From Panagrolaimus kolymaensis (taxonomy: Eukaryota; Nematoda; Chromadorea; Rhabditida; Panagrolaimidae), in contig JAJQJQ010000006.1 in NCBI GenBank assembly GCA_028622995.1, forward strand, positions 8,060,001 through 8,124,000: a stretch of 64,000 nucleotides of DNA. Direction: 5' to 3'. Positions within the stretch are counted from its first letter, which is position 1; every line of letters begins with the position of its first letter. Of this stretch, positions 23,406 through 35,046 are shown one piece after another. The notes beneath the pieces were generated by a model that was given only the letters and a program-made list of their open reading frames with translations, ran no database searches and had not been told where the DNA came from. The position numbers and the translations under genes are program-made.

Positions 23406-24372
23406 AATAATGGTTAGAAAATTAAAAAATGTTAGCAGCAAAACAATGAAAAAATAAATTAGGTACTTCAAAGTGGTTGGAAAAAACCCATAAAGAATAA
23501 ATGATGAGAATAATAAAATAACAGAATGTTTCTTTTATTTCAATGAAATTACAAAATTACAACAAACAATAATAACAAAACTTGGCAAAAACTAAACAAA
23601 ATAAAAACAAGAATATTTATTTAATGGATGGTGGTCATCTTCAGAGATGGATGACATTTGTTGCTTGCTTCTTCATTTCTTCCATTTATTGCGGCGACAA
23701 TTATTTTATCCGAAAAAAATAAAAACATCTCAATCAAATCCTAACAAACCAAATCCAGATTTGAAATGATACGTGTTTTTTATTTTTCTGTTTTGCTTCG
23801 TTACACTTTCTTCAAATCAAAGAAATTCATTCAACTACTATTATTTGTTTTCCCAGAAACTAGAAGAAAAAAAGAAGTAAAACACCCTCGAAAAATAAAG
23901 GAAATCAGATGGGAGATGAGTGCAAATAATTGGATTAGGCCAAAGAGATTTTAACTTCTTCTTTCTTTTTTACTTTTATCAACGCTTTTTTGGATCAAAT
24001 AAAAAAAAACACGTCATAAATAAAGCTGAAAGAAAGAAATCCGGTCATTTCTTTTTGGGCGAACAAGTTTGTTGTAACAATCATCCACCAAAAAAAATAA
24101 AGATATCTTCTTTCTTCGCTTTATTGTGGTTTTCTTTATATTTTTTTGTTTGGCTATTATTTTGCTTGCTTCTTCTTATTCATTTTTGGTTAGTTACAAC
24201 CTTTTATGATATACATAGGATAGGAATAATTAATCGCAAATAAATAGTATTATATTTTTTTCTCGGGTATTGAAACACGCGTTTAAAATTTTTGCTTTAA
24301 AATTTTAAAGAAGAAACTAAAAAGTCAATAATTTTGTTTGAGATTTTTCAGAAATACAGTAATCTTATAAAA
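23396..24372. other. Divergent spacer between GTPBP6 and a small secreted gene
   Basis: About 1 kb of AT-rich sequence between two genes read outward. No coding exon, RNA gene or repeat is recognised beyond A- and T-runs. Confidence 0.5.
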
Positions 24373-24979
24373 ATGAAATTATATTTATTTTTATGCTTAT
24401 TTTGTGTTTTTATTATTTCAATCAATGCTCAGGTAAGCGCCTTTCCAAAAAAGCCTTTTCTTCATAGCTAACGAAGTTTTTGGTTTTTCATTAAAAAAAT
24501 TGGCTGAAATATTTTTTTTCTAGGTTAAAAGAATTCCATCCACAAAAGATATTGAAGATTATGATGATCCAGTATTGCGTGAAATATTTCGAAAGAAAAT
24601 CCCACCAAATCCTGAATTAATGGCTAATAATGGTGGTGGATATTATCCACAACAAGCTTCAAATAACTATCAAGGCCAAGGACAACAAGGTTCACAAACA
24701 TATTCTCAAGTTTCACAAGGTTATGTTCCATCTCAACAACAACAACCATATTTTTCCCAACAACAACAACCTCGACAACCTTTATCACCTTATCAAGGAG
24801 GAGGAAATTCATATACTCAACAATATGTTAATTCAGGCACGGGACAAGCTGTTACAGGTCTTGCAGCAACAGGGGCACAAAATTTTTATTCTGGCGCTCA
24901 AACCGTTAGTAATGCATTTGGATTTCCACAATATGAAGCACCATTAATTAGTTCAGCTGCATCATTTTTTGGACGTTAA
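24373..24979 (+). CDS. Small secreted Gln/Tyr/Gly-rich protein
   Basis: Two exons (24373-24432, 24524-24979) encode 171 residues. Exon 1 is exactly a signal peptide (M-K-L-Y-L-F-L ... N-A-Q) and the intron lies at its end, a common layout for short secreted worm proteins. The mature chain begins V-K-R, then an acidic stretch, R-K-K, and a long low-complexity part rich in Gln, Tyr, Gly and Ser with Y-P-Q-Q-, Q-Q-Q-P-Y-type motifs. It ends S-F-F-G-R. The family is not recognised. The basic sites and terminal Gly-Arg would also suit a processed peptide precursor, but the Q-rich body is unlike one. Confidence 0.75.
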
Positions 24980-26924
24980 AAGTTTTTGTTTAATATTTTG
25001 TAATAAATATAATTGTTTTTTGTTTTTGTTTTTAACAATAAAAATAATTTTCTCGGGAGCAAAATTGCTTATTTTTTGCAAACATTTCTCAAATAAAAAA
25101 AATCCCTCTTTTTTGCTTATTTCAAAATCACTGATGGAAATCTTTTAAAGATGATTGACCATCAAGATACAAACATCCTTATATGCACCTTTGCCAGTGC
25201 ATTTTTGTTGGCATGTTTTTCCCCATCAATCTAATCTATTCTTTAGTGCATTTATAAAACCTGAGATTAGACTAAAAAAGAACGCAACAAAAAAAATCTT
25301 CATTAATCGTTGTATGCACCAAGAAGGTAAAACAAAAAGAGGATGTGGAAGGATAATTGAAAGAAGGAAGATAAGTAAGGCATGTGGATGTCACGGGAAA
25401 TATAATTTGACCTAGGCCATTTAAAAATCAAAAAAAGGTAAGGAATGGAAGGCGGAGTTGGCTGAAGTTATTGTTGCATCATTATATGGCTGCATTATGA
25501 TGTCGCATGGAATTTTTTTGTTAGTTGGTTTTTGAGACAATGGCGCAGGGCATTCTTCAACATTGGCAGCGCAGAAAAAAAAAAAATAGGGAAGACAAAA
25601 TAACGTTGTTGCTTTGTTTTTAGTTACGGCGCCATTTTTTTTCTTGATTGGTTTATTCTCATCATTGTTGAATATAACCCTTTTCTTCCCATGGCATTTT
25701 AAACATAGATTTTGAATTTTATTAACTTTTTTATTTCTTTTTTTATTTGTTGTTCGTTTTTTTGTGTCTGATTGGGCTTTCCTTAGACTTTAATTTTGGG
25801 CAGACGCGCTTCGAAGTTAAAGAAAGTTGATACATAAAAGCTTTTGGAAAAGAAAGAGAAGCCCGGAAAAACTATGATTCCAAAAAAAATTAATAACGTC
25901 GCTTTAATCATAGTACTCAATGTTCTTAAAGTACCTAAAAATCATCAGCCACTTACTTTCCCAATGTAATCCTTCTTTTCTCAATCTTTGACCTTCGATA
26001 AGGATCACAAAGATATTTGTATTTCTATCATGATCAAAAATCTTAGAGATATTTTACCTTTCAAAGACATACCCAAAACTTTCGTCAATCTTTCTTTTTA
26101 TCCCTCTTTTTTGTTGTTGCATTTTTTCGAAAGCGATCAATCATATTTTTAGTTTTTTTAAATAATAATTGCGTAATTTAAGAATTTTTCTTTTATCAAA
26201 TTTCAATTTGACCTTGAAACTGGTTCATAAATTTAACTGAAGGCTAAAGTAAAATTATGTATTTCAAATAAAAAGCATCGAAAGTTTTTGCGATCATGTG
26301 AAGAAAAAAAAAAGTAAAATCACGCAAAAGCTTTTTTCTTGTGTAGCACAGATGCTCAAGTTAAAAATGGATTTAGTAAGTTAGTCAGTCATTTGAATTC
26401 AAGATGGACTAAAAAAACCAATGCGCAAACATAGTTTTAAACTTTGTTGAACTCTTCGATTTTAGTTCTTCGAAAAATTAGACTATACAACGCCGCTTGA
26501 GGTGCGTCTGCTTACTGTAAAAAAGCCGTAATTTTTAATGTTCGTTGTTACTCCTCAAATTTTGTGTTTTGTTCATTTTAACAACTATCATATCCACCTC
26601 TTCCTTTTTTTACTTCATTCTTGTCTCAATCACTAAACTCATGAAAACTCATACTTGCTTTTTTCTTTCATTCATTATCCTCTCTTTTAATCAAAGATTG
26701 CTCTCACAAAAAATTGGAAGAAAAAAGTAACATTATCTTAACCCAAAAGCCCAAAAAAATCATGTTGTCTCTCATATTTTCTGTTTCATAACTTTTTTTT
26801 AATTTGAAGAACCTCCCATATTTAAAACCTAATATATCTGTTGCGTGTTTTAGAAAACTATAAAAAGCCATTAGATTTAAAGAAACTATTAGTATCTTTT
26901 TTAGAAGTTTATTAAAACGACAAA
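24980..26924. other. Intergenic spacer
   Basis: Almost 2 kb of AT-rich sequence between two small secreted genes on the same strand. A polyadenylation signal for the upstream gene lies near 25038 (AATAAAAATAA). No exon with coding-like composition, tRNA or repeat is recognised. Confidence 0.5.
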
Positions 26925-27458
26925 ATGAAATTCGCTATCAGTGTTATCGTTTTCTTTTGCTTAATTCAAGCAACCACAGAATTTGCTCTTCGAAATGATT
27001 TTGAAGATGATGATATTTTGGAGCTTGTTGAACATGAACGTAAAGTTCGCGAAGTTGCTGTTACTGATGTAACTTTAACTACTGAAGACATTATTGAAGC
27101 TAGCGGTGAAGAGGTATTGTAACATTTTGACCTTAATTTAGAGTTAATCCATTCCTAATTTTAGCCAATTCTCCCAAAAAAGAGCGTTGTAAAACGTGAT
27201 AAACCAATTGAAACAGAAATTGAAGCATCTGGACAAGAAAATTCATCTGGATCTTCTGAAGAAACTGAATCATCACGCCACCCAAAACGATCTGTTGTTG
27301 AAGAACTTGAAGGTTCTGGTGAAGCCACATCTGCGGTAGCAGCAACAGCCACCACTGATAGTACTGATGATGCTGGACGCCAACGTAGAGTTGCAGGTGA
27401 AGAAATTATTGAAGCTTCGGGTGAAGAAGCTACTACCACCACCATCACCACCGCTTAA
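26925..27458 (+). CDS. Candidate chondroitin proteoglycan core protein
   Basis: Two exons (26925-27113, 27165-27458) encode 160 residues: a signal peptide (to about residue 20), then an acidic, unstructured chain. Four Ser-Gly dipeptides sit in acidic repeats: E-A-S-G-E-E, E-A-S-G-Q-E, E-G-S-G-E-A and E-A-S-G-E-E. Acidic-flanked Ser-Gly is the xylosylation signal for chondroitin chains, and nematode CPG proteins look like this. Dibasic sites (V-K-R-D, P-K-R-S, R-Q-R-R) between the repeats could allow furin-like cleavage into single-chain units. A TTTTTTAG acceptor about 20 nt before the ATG may be a trans-splice site. No folded domain, no cysteine cluster. Function is inferred from the repeats alone. 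Confidence 0.7.
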
Positions 27459-27695
27459 ATTTCTTAACCATTCTCAAAATGAATTATCTCAGGGAAATGC
27501 ATAATTTAAAAATACAATTCAGCCTGGTTTTGCCATGACAATGAATATCTTTCTCCCATCTCACTTTTTCTGGTAGTCTTATTATCGTTAATTCTTGTTC
27601 TTTTGGAAAAATAAAAAAATGTCTATAGCTTTTTGAACTTTATCAACAACAACAAAAAAATCAACAAAAATATGAAAAATAAACTCAACAAATTA

Positions 27696-29355
27696 TTAGT
27701 CTTGTTCCATAGGTACCACGCCATTTTTGTCCCCTGGCTTACCGATATTGTGAAGCTTTTCAAACCATTTTTCTTTTACTTCATCATCCACGCTTCCAAC
27801 CATATCCATTATTTTTCGATTACAGCTTTGAATGAGTTTTTCTTTCTTTGAAAACATTTTGGATTTTTCTTCCACAGTATCCAAAGTTTGAACATATGTG
27901 AAAAAGATTTGAGTTAAAAATCCAATTTCCCATCGAGTAAGAGCTTCAAATTGGATGGCTGTTGATACCCATGAATGAAAATTATGACGATTACATAAAT
28001 CAATAGCTCCAGCAGGAATATTTACTATTCGTTGAAGAAGGAAGAAAATATGACGCATAGTAAATCGATCACAGAAGGGAGTTGTAAACATTGATAAACA
28101 TAGAGATACTCCACTTCTGAAATAACAAACAAATGAAACGCAGAGAGAGAAACGCAAAACTCACAATTGATGTTCAAAAATGTTGTAATCATATGAAGTA
28201 AGCATTGAAGAAGTTGCCAATTCTAACACCCAAATTCGCTCATCTTTGAAAGTTTCAGTTGCTGTGGATAAAAACATTCGGAAAAATTCTGGTACAGTAT
28301 TCATCTTAAAATCTTCTTTAATACTCAAGAACGAAATAATTTTCTTAAACACTGGATCTTCAGGATGTACGAATAACTTGAAAATTTTTGCAAAGAAGTG
28401 AGCACAAGCTGAAACACATTGTGATTACGATGAGACAAATTGTATAAAAGAAACATACCATTCCCAATTTGCATATTCATTTTTTTAACATTATCTTTTA
28501 AGTAAGTCAATGTATAAATAAATAATGATTTTTCTGTAAAATCTTCAGCGGATATATCTTGAAGCTTCAATAAAAAGTCCCATAGAATAGCATGTCCAAA
28601 CATTCGAATATTTTCATGTGGATGAGAAAGAAGAAAAGCAGCAAAAGATAAAGCATTTCTTTCAACAAATAATTTCAATGTAAGATCAGCTCCAGCATCA
28701 ACCATTCCAAGTAACAGCATACTGATGTATCGAGGATCGTAATGGACGGGATTGTTTTGTTCATGTTTATCAGGATTGAATGAGCATGAATGAATTCCGG
28801 TTTCCCATAACACATTTGGATCAAGACCTTTAAGAACATCATCAGGTTTAGGACAAATATGAACAGCTCTTCCAAGTTTGATAAGATTTGAATAATGTGA
28901 TTCTGTATTTGGTCCACATACGAGAGGAAGTAATGGCCTAAAAAAAGAGGGATTTTAATGAACATAATTGATTCCAATAACAAAACTTACTTGAAATTAA
29001 ACTTAACAGAACGTTCATAAAGTTTTAAAATATCAAAAATAATCAAATCAGTCAAAGTTTGAGTTCCATTGTAAGTAATCAAAAGTTTAGTAATAAATTC
29101 ATGAGTCGTATGTTTCACAAGTTCTCGTAGAATAGTTTCCTATAACCATTACGTCGTTAAAGATAAATAGAATTAAAAAAAGAAACTTACATTATCCTTT
29201 TGATCCACCAACATATTCTTGAGTTCAATTAATTTTGATCTTTTAGGTTTTGCAACAATAGCATCCTTTAAATTAATATAAGATTGAATAACACTATTTT
29301 CATTTTCATAATCAACATGACGTCTCTTCTTTTTTGGTGGATTAATTAAACCCAT
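27696..29355 (-). CDS. URB1: URB1/NPA1 C-terminal-domain protein (short form)
   Basis: This 485-residue protein matches the C-terminal helical-repeat domain of URB1/NPA1, a nucleolar factor in early 60S ribosome assembly. Exons: 29355-29191, 29139-28991, 28937-28459, 28408-28165 and 28116-27696, all in frame. A basic K-K-K-R-R patch near residue 8 could be a nuclear signal. Family-like features are the Y-D-P-R-Y motif, the V-E-R-N-A-L-S-F-A-A helix, a P-E-F-F-R-M-F helix and the W-E-I-G-F-L end. Full URB1 exceeds 2000 residues, so most of the protein is absent; a divergent gene starts 272 bp upstream, leaving no room for it. Assignment rests on remembered motif similarity and is moderate. Confidence 0.6.
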
Positions 29356-29627
29356 AATCAAATGTTGTTGAAGTTGTTTTTTGGAAAGTTTGAAGAAAAA
29401 CAAACTTCTTTGATTTGAAAATGGAGGATCTTCGAAAAGCAGCAACAAGCAACTTGAACCCCAAAGAAAAGATTCTTACAACGAAACAATGTCAGAGGTA
29501 GTTGAAACAAAAAAATGTAAGTTTTTGATTGAAACAATTTTTACTCGAATTTCCTTTTAACATCCATAAATTTTTACGATCATTTTTGTTGTTATCGTAC
29601 TAGAGATAATTAGAAGATTAGGTGAAA

Positions 29628-30821
29628 ATGATGTGTGATACTTTTGTTGGTGCTGCAACTGGTGCTTTTAAATGTAAGTTTTTTGATTGATGCCTTTTCT
29701 TCACTAAAAATTCATGTTTTTTTAGGCGTTAGTTTCAAAGATGAAAAAATTACAAATTGTAATATTATTGCTGAATTGATCCCAAAAGAAACAGAAATTA
29801 CTGCTATGTGCTTTGGTGATCCAGAACAGGTTGGTTCATATTTTCTGCAACAAAAGAAACTTCTCATTTTCATTGATTACAACCATAAAATTTTTAGAGT
29901 GAAGTAATAGCAAGTCAAGCAAATGGTCAAATCAAACTTTACAATTCTATCACAAATCTTTATTCCGACCTATTTACTATTGATGAATGCAAAGGAACAA
30001 TCAAAGGTTTAGCAATGCTTGCACCTGATAAAATCATCACAGCTGCTTCAAATGGTGAAATTCGTGTATGGTCTCCTGAAGGAAAACTTTTATCATCAGA
30101 TGATTGGACTGCTGGAAATGACATACTTGCTTTTGATAAAAAACCATCATCATCTTCAATTATTGCAACAGCAGGAAAAGAAAATCTCGTAAAAATTTGG
30201 GATGTTGAAACTCGACAACAAACATGGTCCGCAAGAAATGTGAAACATGATCAGTTGGATGTGCAAGTTCCAATTTGGGATAATGCAACACGATTTTTAA
30301 ATGAAAATGAAATCGTTACTGTCACTGGGACAAGTCACATTCGAGTTTATGATCCACGAACCCAAAGAAAGCCTGTGCATGAATTGAAATATATGGATAC
30401 TCCGATTACTGCTTTATCACTATGTTATCGTGAAAATCATATTATTGCTTCCAATACTACTGGTGATATGGGCTTGTTTGATTTAAGAGGAGGAGGTAAG
30501 AATTTAATCTTTGTAAGCTGTTAAACTATATAAACCCTCTTTTTAGTTAAGCTTTGCTTCAAATTTCGTGGTTTTGCTGGTGCTGTTCGATCAATTTCTG
30601 CTCATCCTACTGAACCTTTCGTTGTTTCTGTTGGCATTGATCGACATATTCGTTTGCATAATATTGATACCAAGAAGCTTGTGAAAAAGGTATGTAATTT
30701 CTACCATAATCCTTTATTTTCTAATGTGCCTTTGTTTTTTTAGCTTTATGCCAAAGTTCGTCTAAATTGCTGCTTGATAAAGAATCAAAACGAATGTGCT
30801 TTGGTAAAACCTGAGAAATAA
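29628..30821 (+). CDS. WDR74: WDR74-like nucleolar WD40 protein
   Basis: This 322-residue protein is a seven-bladed WD40 propeller like WDR74/yeast Nsa1, which recruits the NVL/Rix7 ATPase and MTR4 to 60S precursors. Exons: 29628-29673, 29726-29829, 29898-30495, 30547-30689 and 30744-30821. The WDR74-typical stretch is present in the middle (G-K-E-N-L-V-K-I-W-D-V, then a W-S-A-R-N-V and V-P-I-W-D-N), followed by I-R-V-Y-D-P-R-T-Q-R-K. The C-terminus is short and lacks the long basic tail of vertebrate WDR74. Two tandem ATGs open the gene; the first is used. The gene is divergent from the URB1-like gene, 272 bp apart. Confidence 0.85.
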
Positions 30822-31272
30822 TTCTTCATTAATCAATTTATGTTTAATATTGTTGTTGATTTTTTGTTGTTTTTGTTTTAATAAATGAGCTATTTTTTGT
30901 TGTAACAATAAAGTTTTTTATTTCACTTTCGTCTCATCTTTACCATAACCAATATTTTTTTTATATCTTCTCATTAGTATTCTGTCTGTCAGATGAGAAA
31001 TGTTGTTGGAGGATTTATCCGTAGTATTTCCAGCATTATGTGAATTAAAGGGTGAAATTGTGGATGCTGAAGTTTAACCAAAAGTAAAGGGAGTAAGTAG
31101 TTGAGCTTAATAAATCAGCAAATGTCTTGCAAGAAATGCGATATTTTGACAAAAACAATTTCTTAAAGGTAATAATTTCACAGCTTTTTTATTAAAGCTA
31201 ATCCTTATTTTTCAATGGATTATTGAAAAGTTTTTCATTCATTAATATTTTTTTCTTGGTTCTTGCTCTCAA
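30822..31272. other. Intergenic spacer
   Basis: The spacer contains the WDR74 3' UTR (AATAAA-like motifs near 30881 and 30907). A 25-codon open stretch beginning at 31000 looks weakly coding but stands alone. Nothing else is recognised. Confidence 0.5.
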
Positions 31273-32031
31273 ATGTCTTTGAAAAGAAAACTACCTCTTT
31301 GTGAAACTATTAACTTCGCTGCACTCCCGTATCTCATTCAAAAGCGATTTGTTGATATTTGTGAAAGAAAAACGTTTAAGAAATTTGCTAAAATTAATTC
31401 GTTTACTCGAAGACTTTCAAAAGGTCGCCATATCATTGAAAGTGCCGTTATTCATTTTTATCCAAATGGTCATTATTCTTTCACCGTATTATGCTTTTGT
31501 AATAAAAATAATGTTTGCTGCAAAGATTTCAAACTCGTTGGCCCTGATGAAAAGATTTCAATTTTAAATAAACTTTTAATTCTAGCTGATTTCAAAAATG
31601 GAAACTTTTTTCAACCCTTTCCAATAAATTATTGTTCACTTCGATGGTTGACTTTGCATGTCAATGATATTATCAAATTTACTGATTTGAAGCAAATGGT
31701 TAAGTCAAACTTAAAATATTTCAATTTTAGCGGTCGCATTTGTTTCGATTGTACCATTGAAGATGTCAAAGCTTTATTTATAGTTTTATTCTTAATTCCT
31801 GAGTTTAGGTTAGTTTTTGGTTGATTAAATAAAAGTAATAATAAGTACTATTATTGCAGATTTAAGATATCTACTCGCTCCTCATTCGATGGTTTAAGTC
31901 GTGAAGATTTAATCTCATACGGTACATCCCTTTATGATAATGAGCTTATCGATGATTTTTGCGTTGGTTATATCTCTATTGGTTTTGAAAAAGAAGTAAA
32001 TAGCTCGAAAATCTGCACTTTCCATTTATAA
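31273..32031 (+). CDS. F-box-like protein of a nematode-expanded type
   Basis: Two exons (31273-31808, 31860-32031) encode 235 residues. The N-terminus holds an F-box-like helix pattern (A-L-P-Y-L-I-Q-K-R-F-V-D-I-C ... F-A-K-I-N, residues 13-45), followed by a leucine-rich beta/alpha region with Cys-rich patches (C-C-K-D-F). Such short proteins are abundant substrate adaptors in nematodes. There is no signal peptide or membrane segment. The C-terminus stops soon after the second exon begins. The F-box call is by pattern only; a worm-specific orphan is the alternative. Confidence 0.55.
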
Positions 32032-32089
32032 ATTTTTGATAGTGTTGAATGAATTTCGTTGATATGTTTTTTTAAAAATAAATAGTTTA

Positions 32090-33442
32090 TTAATCTTTTT
32101 TAACACCAACAATCATTAAATTCTCAGGCGATGTATCAACATCAATATATTCTAACAAATGACAATCAAACCCGCAAATTTCACGTAAATATAAAACTCT
32201 TCCAAATTCAATCAAAGCTTTGGCTTTTCTTCCAAGGATCAATTTCTTTTCATAGCTCCATAATTTGTAATCATTTCCATCGTCGATTGGAGGCACGAAG
32301 GCTGTTTCATTTGGTGGTCCACAAGTAGCCCAACTTGCGATCATCCGTAAAGCACTAAAGAGTTGAGATGAATCGATTTGGATTGATTTGAGATAGTCGA
32401 TACCAATATATTGTGAAATTGTTATACGATGATGACAGCATGGAGCAAGACAAAATCCATTGATAGGAACATTCTTTGATATGGCATTAGTGATACAATT
32501 GATTCCAAAATCTGTTGCTGAACCACAAAAATGTTTACACACAACTGAAACAGATGATGAAGAGGTTAAAGATGAGATCTTTGAAGCATCGACATGTTCA
32601 ACGGGACAACGTATTCTTAGAACATCCACATTAGTCTCTGCCTGAAAAGTTTGAGTTAAGCTCATGAATCGAAATGATGAAAGAAAAGAAACCTTTTTTA
32701 GCCTATTATCAGCTTTGTGTTTAACTCCAGAATAATCCAATAAAACATATTTCATTTCTGGAGCTTGTGATGCCATATAAAATGCAAGTTGACCTCTTCC
32801 TGAACCAAGTTCAAACACAGCTTTTGTTTCATCATTGTCGAGCAAATGGTTCTTTAACAAATGACCTAAAAATTTACACTTATAAAGCTGTTGTTGAAGA
32901 GTAAAACGAACCCATGATGGAACTAATCTGTTTCAAATGTTTAATCTTTCCTATTTTTTCATCTTCCAATGCAGTTTCCACAACTTCAGCTTTCTCATAT
33001 TCGATTAAAATTTCATGTTTGATCATTTCATATTCGGCTTCAACAATTTTTGAAACTATCACAATTTCTTCAGATAAATTTTCAAATTTCTCTTCATTTT
33101 CATCATCGGCAATTGGCTTCTTATTGATGTTTTCAATAACCCATGGATCAGTCGGCATTCGATTTGAGCATTTCTTCAAATGTTCTTCCAGCTGTCGTTT
33201 ATCAATTGTATGTCGAGGATTGTTTGGACATGGAATGCGATGCTGAAAAGAAAATCTGTAGCTATAAAAAGTAAAATAAAAGGACCAACCTCATTATTAG
33301 GATCAAAGCAAGCATGTTCGGCACAATAAGATAATCCCTTTTTAACTTGCATTTTACATGGACGATTTTTTCGTGGCACTATATAAGCACATCGTTGAAT
33401 TGTTTCATTATTTTGAGATGAAATATTTATTATTTCAGCCAT
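32090..33442 (-). CDS. TRMT13: TRM13 tRNA 2'-O-methyltransferase
   Basis: This 402-residue enzyme methylates the ribose at position 4 of the tRNA acceptor stem. Exons: 33442-33290, 33242-32912, 32865-32693 and 32641-32090. It has an N-terminal Cys-rich TRM13 zinc region (R-C-A-Y, C-K-M, Y-C-A-E-H-A-C), a U11-48K-type CHHC finger (P-C-P-x4-H ... H-L-K-K-C), a helical linker, and a SAM-binding domain with motif I E-L-G-S-G-R-G-Q-L-A at the start of exon 3. The family's H-C/C-C-H-H motifs follow (K-H-F-C-G-S-A-T-D, A-P-C-C-H-H-R). A TTTTTAG acceptor lies 10 nt before the ATG (33453-33459). It is tail-to-tail with the F-box-like gene, 58 bp apart. Confidence 0.92.
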
Positions 33443-33452
33443 AATTATTATT

Positions 33453-33459
33453 CTAAAAA
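33453..33459 (-). promoter_or_regulatory. Probable spliced-leader acceptor of TRM13
   Basis: CTTTTTAG on the minus strand precedes the ATG by a 10 nt leader (AATAATAATT). No upstream exon is evident, which fits trans-splicing. Confidence 0.45.
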
Positions 33460-33689
33460 GATGTAAAGATGAAAGAATGGTGAAGTTGGAGAACTCTCTC
33501 AAGTTGTGGTCATTTGGCAGCATCACCTCGCATTACCAAAATTGCAACAATTTAAAAATCCAAAAAGTTGAAAGATTATGCTTTAGCTTGTGCATAAGCT
33601 TATCCTTGAAGCTGGACATGAATGGCATGATGATGTTGGGGTTGCTAAAGGGAAGCCATATGGCCAAGTTTGGAATTTTGTGCGATTTT

Positions 33690-34600
33690 AATAGAGAACA
33701 TTATTTTGTTGTTGTTGGGTTACGGCTGAAGTTTGTTTAGGCTGCTGTTGTTGTACTTGTTGCTGATTTTGTTGTTAAACAGCCGCTATTCTTTGTGCTT
33801 AACTTGTTGTTGTTGATAAAGCTGTTGTTTTTTTATTTTTTAGTATTGCTTTATCATTGCCATAAATTGTGCTTGTGCTGGTTGTAGCTGTTGTTGATGA
33901 TGGAGCATGCCTTGTATGCATATTTGGATTCAAGGAATTTGTGGAATTTCGCCGACTTGAATCCATTGCAGTGCCGCATTCATATCCACTCATTTAAAAG
34001 CATTCATACCCGTGGAAATTTTAGGTTGATGGTTAACCATAAATTGAATAGGAGTTGGAGGAGGTCGGCAATAACTTTCGCATTTATTCTCTCGGCTTCT
34101 TTGTGTCTTCTTCATGTTGTTTTCTTTCTTCCGCTTCACATTTCTTTCACTCAGCTCTTTTTTCTATTTTGCAATTGAATGAATATTATTTTCATTTCGA
34201 TAAATTAAATTCCTTCTCGCACAAGAATTTCTTGATTCTCGGCGAACAACTGTTTCCAAAACTACGGAATCCAAAGAATGAATCTTATATTAAAGTTAAC
34301 GGAAACGTTTTTTGGAATTCATTTTTTTTCTAATTTTACTAATTTGCACATAGCTGATCTGCATCTTTTTCTTTTTTTTTCATGAATTCTTTGAAGGTAA
34401 CGAAGTTGTCACTAATTTAGGATTGCATCTTTGCCATCTTCAATTTCTAATTTAACAATAATCGATTGAATTTTTTTATCATCTCAAAGTTCCACAGCTT
34501 CTTCGACTACCATGGATTGAGGTTGAAGTCTAAACTTCTTGGTTAAAGTTCGAGTGGCTCTTGTTTACTCGATGTGGTTATTGGTAATAAATTCGATTGT
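33690..34600 (-). pseudogene. Degenerate Gln-rich protein gene
   Basis: On the minus strand coding-like text alternates between frames and is cut by stops. A segment around 34590-34430 reads V-V-E-E-A-V-E-L-stop-D-D-K-K and continues acidic. Around 34160-33990 a Lys/Glu/Arg-rich then Pro-rich part (C-R-P-P-P-T-P-I-Q-F-M) ends in TGA. From about 33930 to 33695 poly-Gln text (H-Q-Q-Q-L-Q-P-A-Q-A-Q, later Q-Q-N-Q-Q-Q-V-Q-Q-Q-Q-P) is broken by TAA, TAG and at least one frameshift. This is the expected decay pattern of a Q-rich, coiled-coil nuclear protein gene. I cannot name its parent. Confidence 0.55.
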
Positions 34601-34791
34601 TCTGCTAACGATTGGCTGTTCATTGTGAATTGATTACAATGGAGATGATAATGATTGCGCACAAGTAAAATAAAAGATGGTTGGCTCAATCGCCTTTATT
34701 ATGATAAACAAATTTTTCTAATTTGAGGAAAACCTCAAGGAACAGTTGACCTAAGTTTGGCTATCAGGAAAAATGAATAACAAATAAAGAG

Positions 34792-35046
34792 GTGCACAAC
34801 AGGGCTTTGCGATATATCGATTTTTCCGTGCAAATATCGATATCGATATCGATATATCGATTCGATATTTTGCCAATATCTTTATTTTTTTTCTTAAAAT
34901 ATGCCGGGTTGTTTTGGCATATATATAAAACACATAAAAATGTATTTTTTGAGATAAAAAAATTAGAAAAAAGCTTTTGTTTCTATTGCAAAATTTGAGA
35001 ATATCGAAAAATATCGATTTTGATATCGCAAAGCCCTGGTGCACAA
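34792..35046. mobile_element. hAT-type MITE, 239 bp, with 8 bp target duplication
   Basis: The element runs 34800-35038. Its ends are perfect 16 bp inverted repeats, CAGGGCTTTGCGATAT at 34800-34815 and its complement at 35023-35038. It is flanked by identical 8 bp direct repeats, GTGCACAA at 34792-34799 and 35039-35046. A CAGGG terminus plus an 8 bp target-site duplication is the hallmark of the hAT superfamily. The interior has no transposase and contains a GATATC/CGATAT run at about 34833-34870, so it is a non-autonomous copy. The intact repeats suggest a recent insertion. Confidence 0.88.

Noticed and set aside
24373..24979. Neuropeptide precursor reading of the Q-rich secreted protein because of dibasic sites and a terminal Gly-Arg
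   Set aside because: No repeated peptide copies; most of the chain is Q/Y/G-rich low complexity.
31000..31077. A 25-codon coding-like open stretch downstream of WDR74
   Set aside because: Too short, no acceptor, and no continuity with the WDR74 frame; mentioned only in the spacer note.
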